Source: Siderastrea radians (Eukaryota; Cnidaria; Anthozoa; Scleractinia; Rhizangiidae). From it: 64,000 bases of DNA. The stretch spans positions 308,694-372,693 of the forward strand of contig OZ024891.1 in NCBI GenBank assembly GCA_964017195.1. The letters are read 5' to 3'. The translations under genes were made by a program, and so were the position numbers. Of the stretch, positions 59,097 through 64,000 are shown piece by piece. A model generated the notes under the pieces. It made no database searches. It was not told the origin of the DNA and saw only the letters and a list, made by a program, of their open reading frames with translations. Positions within the stretch are counted from its first letter, which is position 1; every line of letters starts with the position of its first letter.

Positions 59097-60856
59097 AGTA
59101 CCTCAAAAGTGGGATTTCAGGTTGCAAAGATCAAGGCTCAAATGAGATTAACCAGGAGATTATTGTCTCTGACAAGAAATTAGCAGAAGTTCTCATAACT
59201 TGGTCTAGTTTTTGCATCAAGTCATAAACAGGACAGACTGTGAATTGCAGTAGTAATGAATTTATTATTGATGTTTATAGCAAGATGAAAATATAATTAT
59301 TATATTGTTGGCCTAAAATCCAGTTCATGGAACTATCCAATGATTCCTAGTTTGGACAGCACCATTGGTCCTTATGCACAATATACAAGAAAAATAAAAT
59401 TGTCAGACAAAAGTCACAGAAAAGTGGCCACTTTTTCAAGGTCAGGAAAACATCAGGACATTTTGTGTCAAATAATACAGGAAAATTCTAAATTCCATGT
59501 CAAAGTCAGTGAACTGACGAGAATGTTTTCTGGTAAGTCAGTGAAGTATGATCGTCTGGGTGAGTGTAGACCTGAGAAGGACTGGTAATTTGTGTTACCA
59601 CAAACAGTCCTTCTCAGGACTACACTCACCCAGACGATCATACTTTACCGACTTCTAAATGTGACTCCTGGGTTCAAACCATTTACAATATTTTTTGGCC
59701 TGCTGCGTGGTTTGATAATGAGTTTTCTCGTGGGTATTTTTTTTCTGCTTAATTGGTTTTTTCTGTTTTTGCAATCAAAGGATTCATCTTGAATGCCCTT
59801 AAATGGGCAGTGAAAATTTGTTTCTGGTCAATAGAAAGTTGGGGATTTGTTTTATTCGGGTGGGTGACAATCCTGAAATATGATTACATAATTTACTCCT
59901 TTTTTAAGAAATCATGAATTTAAAAACTCCTCTGTCTGTCTATGGTCTCATTCTCAGAAATGTTATGGTCCAGTCATTTCCCAGTCGGGCAGTGTTACGA
60001 AAAAACTTGAAGTTACTCTTGCAAAACTGAGAACACTTTTTAACTTGCCAAGCTGAGTTTTATACTGTTTGGATTGAGTCTGGTTTTTCATCTTCATCAC
60101 TGCCTAAACCAATGATTCATTTGCATTGTGCAGGGGTGGAAAGGGAAAAAATGCCCGTAAATTGTGCCCCCTAGTAACTTGCTACCTGCATATTTGAAAA
60201 TATGTTGTTCAGTAAATATTCCTCGGTTCGGAAACACCATGACTCACACTAGAAGAAACAAGAACACAGACCTGGTGAATAATTTGGCCTCACTGATTGC
60301 AGGTTAAATAAAAAGCTGGGCTTTGGACTTCACAAACTACCAGTAAGTGGGAAGCAATGGCCAAATTGACTTTAGACTCAGAATTTATGCCAGCATCACT
60401 CAAGCCTCCTTCATAAAAATGACAGTAATATAGACAAACAGTGAACAGTAAAAGATGTACATTTGTAGACAATAAGATTACTTTCTGAATGTCACTGGAT
60501 GTAGGTGAACAGTAGCCAGATTAAAATTGACATTAGTTTTGTTGTCTTATGATGAGAATGTTCTAGTGGTGTAAAAAGAAGTATAAATTAATTTTGATTT
60601 GACCTTACTTTAATTTACATGAAAAATGCATAAATTGACCTTTTGTGTGGGTATGCATAAGCATAAATTTGTATTAATATAATTAAGAAGTTCATGAATT
60701 AAAAACAAAACATCTACTTGAATTTGCTAAATATTAGTTAGATTTCCATATTTAAAAGTAGGAGCACTTTGGATAAAATCAAGAAGAGTGGAGTGCCTTG
60801 TATAATTATTTGTAGGAACACTGCTCAGCCATGTAATTATCTTTAAGCTAGTGGAG
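59097..60856. other. CHDH-B 3' UTR and intergenic sequence
   Basis: A polyadenylation signal AATAAA lies near 59393. Apart from the hairpin at 59535-59654 I see no repeat or gene. The sequence is AT-rich. Confidence 0.5.
59535..59654. mobile_element. Hairpin MITE downstream of CHDH-B
   Basis: The inverted arms AGTATGATCGTCTGGGTGAG and CTCACCCAGACGATCATACT continue through GTGTAGACCTGAGAAGGAC with one mismatch, around a loop of about 20 bases. The stem is about 45 bp. Confidence 0.85.
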
Positions 60857-61376
60857 AGAGAGTTCGCATTCCAATTTTATGTTTCTTCGTTTCAGTGCTT
60901 CAATATCAGCATCCATGGAATCTAAATCATCACCGTGTTCTTCAACGGTTACCGTCGTCTTCGCTAACTCTGTTTGAAGTTGAGTGATATTCTCTTGAGC
61001 GAAGTTCAGCGAGTCCTTCAAATCTTTAACTTCACTACGTAGAGTAATAATTTCGCTTTTCAGGGACTCGATTTGTTTGCATGCTGATAGGACTCTATCT
61101 AGCTTATCGCTCAGGTCGTCAAAACGAGCATCTGTTGAGCTTCTCCGTGCGTCATGGCTGCCACGTGTTCATCTTCATCCGTTTGTGAACCATTTTCTCT
61201 CAATCTTTTGCGACCGCCAAAAGCAGATGACCTATCTTCCTTTTCATTCCCCATTATATTTTTCCATCCATGAGCGGTCTAACAACTGGTAACTCAGATT
61301 AACATCTCTCAAAGAGACGGAGCTATAGAAAACACGTCCGCCTCCAGCGAGTCACACTGCGCAATATTCCATAAAA

Positions 61377-61859
61377 ATGGAAGCATATACCAGGCGAGAG
61401 AATATGCGAATTTACAATGTTAACGAAGAATCGGAAGAAAATATCGAAGATGTGGTAAGAAACCTTTTTGTAAGCAAAATGCAAATTCCACCCGAAGCTG
61501 TTAAAGCGATTAGATTTGAAAGGGTGCACAGAATTCCAACTAAAACATCAAGCCAGAGATCGCAAAGCCGACCTAGACCAGTGATTGCTAGATTCAGCCA
61601 TTATCAGGACAAAGAATTTGTTCGTTCCTTTTACAAGAACTTAAAAGGAACTGATATTGGAATCTCGGACGACTTCCCGAAAGAAATTAAAGATATCCAT
61701 AAAACGCTGTATCCAGTGTTAAAAAAAGCCAAACGGGATCAGAAGAAAGCATTTTTTAATTTTGACAAACTCATTATTGATGGGCAACTCTACAGAGGAA
61801 AAGAAACCAAAAACCTTCCCTACTATGGAAATATCATGAAGAACTTTGTTTACATGTAA
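61377..61859 (+). pseudogene. LINE ORF1 C-terminal part (L1 ORF1p-like RRM)
   Basis: A 160-codon open frame. Residues 1-20 (AYTRRENMRIYNV) are the hinge between coiled coil and RRM that typifies L1/Tx1 ORF1. FERVHRIP and RPRPVIARFSHYQDKEFV are the RRM core, and the C-terminal block ends in LYRGKE. ORF1p is an RNA-binding chaperone that coats LINE RNA. The N-terminal coiled coil needed for trimerisation lies inverted upstream, so this piece alone cannot be functional. The ATG is an internal Met of the original protein. Confidence 0.8.
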
Positions 61860-61992
61860 TCCCATGAACGGTTTGAACTGAAGAAGAGAGAGAACACAAG
61901 GTTCGAATACACGACTGGTAAATGATTAACTGTATGTTTACATGTGTGTGTGGCTTGTGTATGTGTGTTTTGTTCTTTATATCTTGTTTTAA

Positions 61993-62837
61993 TGCATCAG
62001 TCAATTCCAGCTGCGCCCATCCCCCCCCCCCGGGCAACTGCGGGGCATTTGCGTGCCTTGTCAGTCCCGGGGGTAGGGCATTAGAAAATTTGGCACGGCC
62101 CGGGGGTCGGGCATTCAGCAGTTCGTCGCAGATTGGATCGTCTTCCAAGGACTGGGCAAACTCGTGGAGCTTTTCTCGATTTTATGCATTTCTTCATTGC
62201 TCATCAAGGCACAACTATCACTTAATATAGCAAGATCGATCGGGAACGATCAACGTGAATCGACGTACGCATTCTTCTTAAGGATTTAAATAAAATTTAG
62301 TCGCGATGATTCTTAAATTCTAAACATGTGTATAGGGATCGTCGTTTTATACTTTTGCATATTATTAAAATATTCACAACAGATGACGTTACAACAGACT
62401 TTTATAATGTCAAGATTTTTGTTTACTAGCGAACTGTTTAAAACAAAACATTAAAGTAACAATCAACTATCATGTAGTATTGTTGTCTGTGAAGTATTAA
62501 AATATCATCACTTGGCATTTATACTAACTTTATTAACATCGGATAGTGCCGTTACAAACAATAGAAAACGGAGAGGTAGGCCTACAGAAATGAAAAATCA
62601 CACATAAAAATGCTGAAAATGGTATTATTGTGCAATGAATGAAAACTGCTGCAGTGTTGATTGGGGACGTACGATCCCGGGGGCGGGGCATTTGCCCTCT
62701 TCCTTCGTCCACACGGCGGGGCATTTGGCAGCTAAAGTGTCCCCACCCCCGGGAATTTGCCATCCGAGAGAAAAAAAATGCTAATGCCCGGGGGTTAGCC
62801 CGGGGGGGGATGGGCGCAGCTAAAATTGACTGATGCA
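61993..62837. mobile_element. 845-bp TIR element nested in the LINE
   Basis: The ends TGCATCAGTCAATTCCAGCT and AGCTAAAATTGACTGATGCA are inverted, and the match runs on through GCGCCCATCCCCCCC. TAA flanks both sides (61990-61992 and 62838-62840). GGGGCATTTG-type words repeat near each end. It separates ORF1 from ORF2 of the LINE and is therefore younger than it. No transposase was found. Confidence 0.82.
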
Positions 62838-63654
62838 TAAGGGGAAAATAATTCTTGATCCGTACTTTAAAGAAACAATTACCACTCCGTATTTTAAAGA
62901 AATATGCGTACACTTCCAAATGAAATCTCAAAAAAGGAATATTTTCTATATATTACGAAAAGTCGTAGATGGCAAAATTATTTAAATTAGTCTCCCTCAA
63001 TGTAAGGGGTATAAATAATTTTCATAAACGTAGAGCCATATTCACGTGGTATTACAGCATCATCATGCCCCTTACTAAACTATCTAATTTTAATCGGTAA
63101 AGTTTATATTTGGGATTGCAGGAGGAAGTGTGTACGGCCGTATATAGAAGGTTTTATACTGAAAATAAAAACAAAATATCAGATAGAAAAATACATCGCG
63201 ACCAAAAACAACGATCTAGAAGCATTTTATAAGAAATGGACGGGAAATTTTCCGCTCTTAGTTTAATCTATTTTTGTTCTTTTTTTTTTCTTTTCTTTCC
63301 TTTTTATTTTTCCATTACTTGTTTGTATAGCTGTAAATTAATGTAAAATAGTGTAATGGAGTAACTGTAATTAATATTGTTGTTAAGTAAATGTTATTGT
63401 AAGTTAAGGCAATTTAGTATCATGTATAAAATAACTTCAGTTATCTGCAGTTTAAATCTAAATTATACAATGTATATATATTTAACTAATTAATGATTAA
63501 GGGCATATTAATTGTTAAAACAGCAATTGCGCGGCTGTTTTAGCTTTGTAAATCTAATTTGTAATTCTTTGTAATTCTGTGTTTGTATGTACTTTGTGTT
63601 GTAAATGAATAAATAAATAAATAAAATAAAATAGAAAAAAAGAGAGTTCGCATT

Positions 63655-64000
63655 GTCCAAAATTGCTCAAAATGAAGAATAAAAAAATTGTAAACAGCCT
63701 AAACACCTTTTCCTCAAGGTTGTACCTAGGGTATTAATCTGTCTTGGTAACTGCACATACAGGTCACCAAGCTTTTTAGGATACTGCAAACTTAGTTCCG
63801 TATCTCTCTGCTCGTTTTATACATCAAACTTTCAGGCCATTGTTCTGTTTAAAGTACTGATTCTGCGCATTTGACTTGCACTAAAAAGAGCCCCCCCCCC
63901 CCCCAAAAAAAAAAAACAATTAACTGAAAGAGCCAAGCAGAAAACTAGTATAGAGGCCAACGCTGGCTGATAATCTGCTTCTTGAACTCTTTAAGCCCCA
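63655..64000. other. Intergenic sequence at the window edge
   Basis: AT-rich sequence with a C run followed by an A run at about 63891-63917. I see no gene. Confidence 0.4.

Larger units (their letters stand above)
60871..63640 (+). mobile_element. Tx1/L1-like LINE, 5'-inverted, internally deleted, with target duplication
   Basis: The 14-bp repeat AGAGAGTTCGCATT stands at both borders (60857-60870 and 63641-63654). Inside, 60871 to about 61368 is in reverse orientation and holds the 5' UTR and ORF1 N-terminus (start MGNEKEDRSSAFGG at 61254, then a coiled coil; one frameshift). From about 61369 the element runs forward. It has the ORF1 RRM part (61377-61859), ORF2 start MAKLFKLVSLNVRGINN (62969), a deletion removing nearly all endonuclease and RT, then an ORF2 C-terminus (KYIATKNNDLEAFYKKW, ending near 63265). 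It closes with a 3' UTR and an A-rich tail with AATAAATAAATAAA. A separate TIR element is nested at 61993-62837. Confidence 0.88.

Overview
The window is animal genomic DNA: AT-rich, intron-rich, with short exons joined by clean GT-AG boundaries and very many small transposable elements. Its proteins are typical animal families (DRAM, CRP-type LIM, mitochondrial choline dehydrogenase-like). The mix of small TIR elements, CR1/L2-like and Tx1/L1-like LINE fragments and tRNA-derived SINEs suggests an invertebrate, most probably an anthozoan cnidarian such as a coral or sea anemone. That assignment is inference; no marker gene fixes the species.

Layout. (1) 1475-2988 (+): the last two coding exons of a HAD-family phosphatase whose 5' part was not found. 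(2) 4.1-5.7 kb: a decayed LINE (-), then a long repeat-bearing intergenic stretch to about 14.6 kb. (3) 14660-21654 (+): a complete seven-exon DRAM2-like lysosomal membrane protein, 267 aa. (4) 25.3-35.9 kb: three single-LIM-domain genes of the CRP/muscle-LIM type, two on + and one on -, with the same last intron phase and nearly equal last exons, so local duplicates. (5) 36-42 kb: gene-free, packed with TIR elements, including a 1.5 kb palindrome and a PIF/Harbinger-type element carrying a Myb/SANT-like fragment. (6) 42406-50041 (-) and 52459-59096 (+): two divergent choline-dehydrogenase-like GMC oxidoreductase genes with the same seven-exon plan. I assembled both, including short first exons encoding mitochondrial-type presequences. 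The minus copy lacks one base in exon 4. (7) 60.9-63.6 kb: a Tx1/L1-like LINE with an inverted 5' end, an internal deletion, a nested TIR element and intact target-site duplications.

Functionally, the DRAM-like gene belongs to the autophagy/lysosome system, the LIM genes to actin/muscle cytoskeleton, and the GMC pair to mitochondrial choline oxidation (glycine betaine synthesis). No operon-like or shared-pathway logic links these groups. The strongest structure beyond the genes lies in the duplications and the transposon layer: a 79/80-bp minisatellite grown from a SINE head inside a choline dehydrogenase intron, two mirror copies of one TTAA element 20 kb apart, and several TIR families whose target duplications (9 bp, TTAA or TAA) can be read directly.
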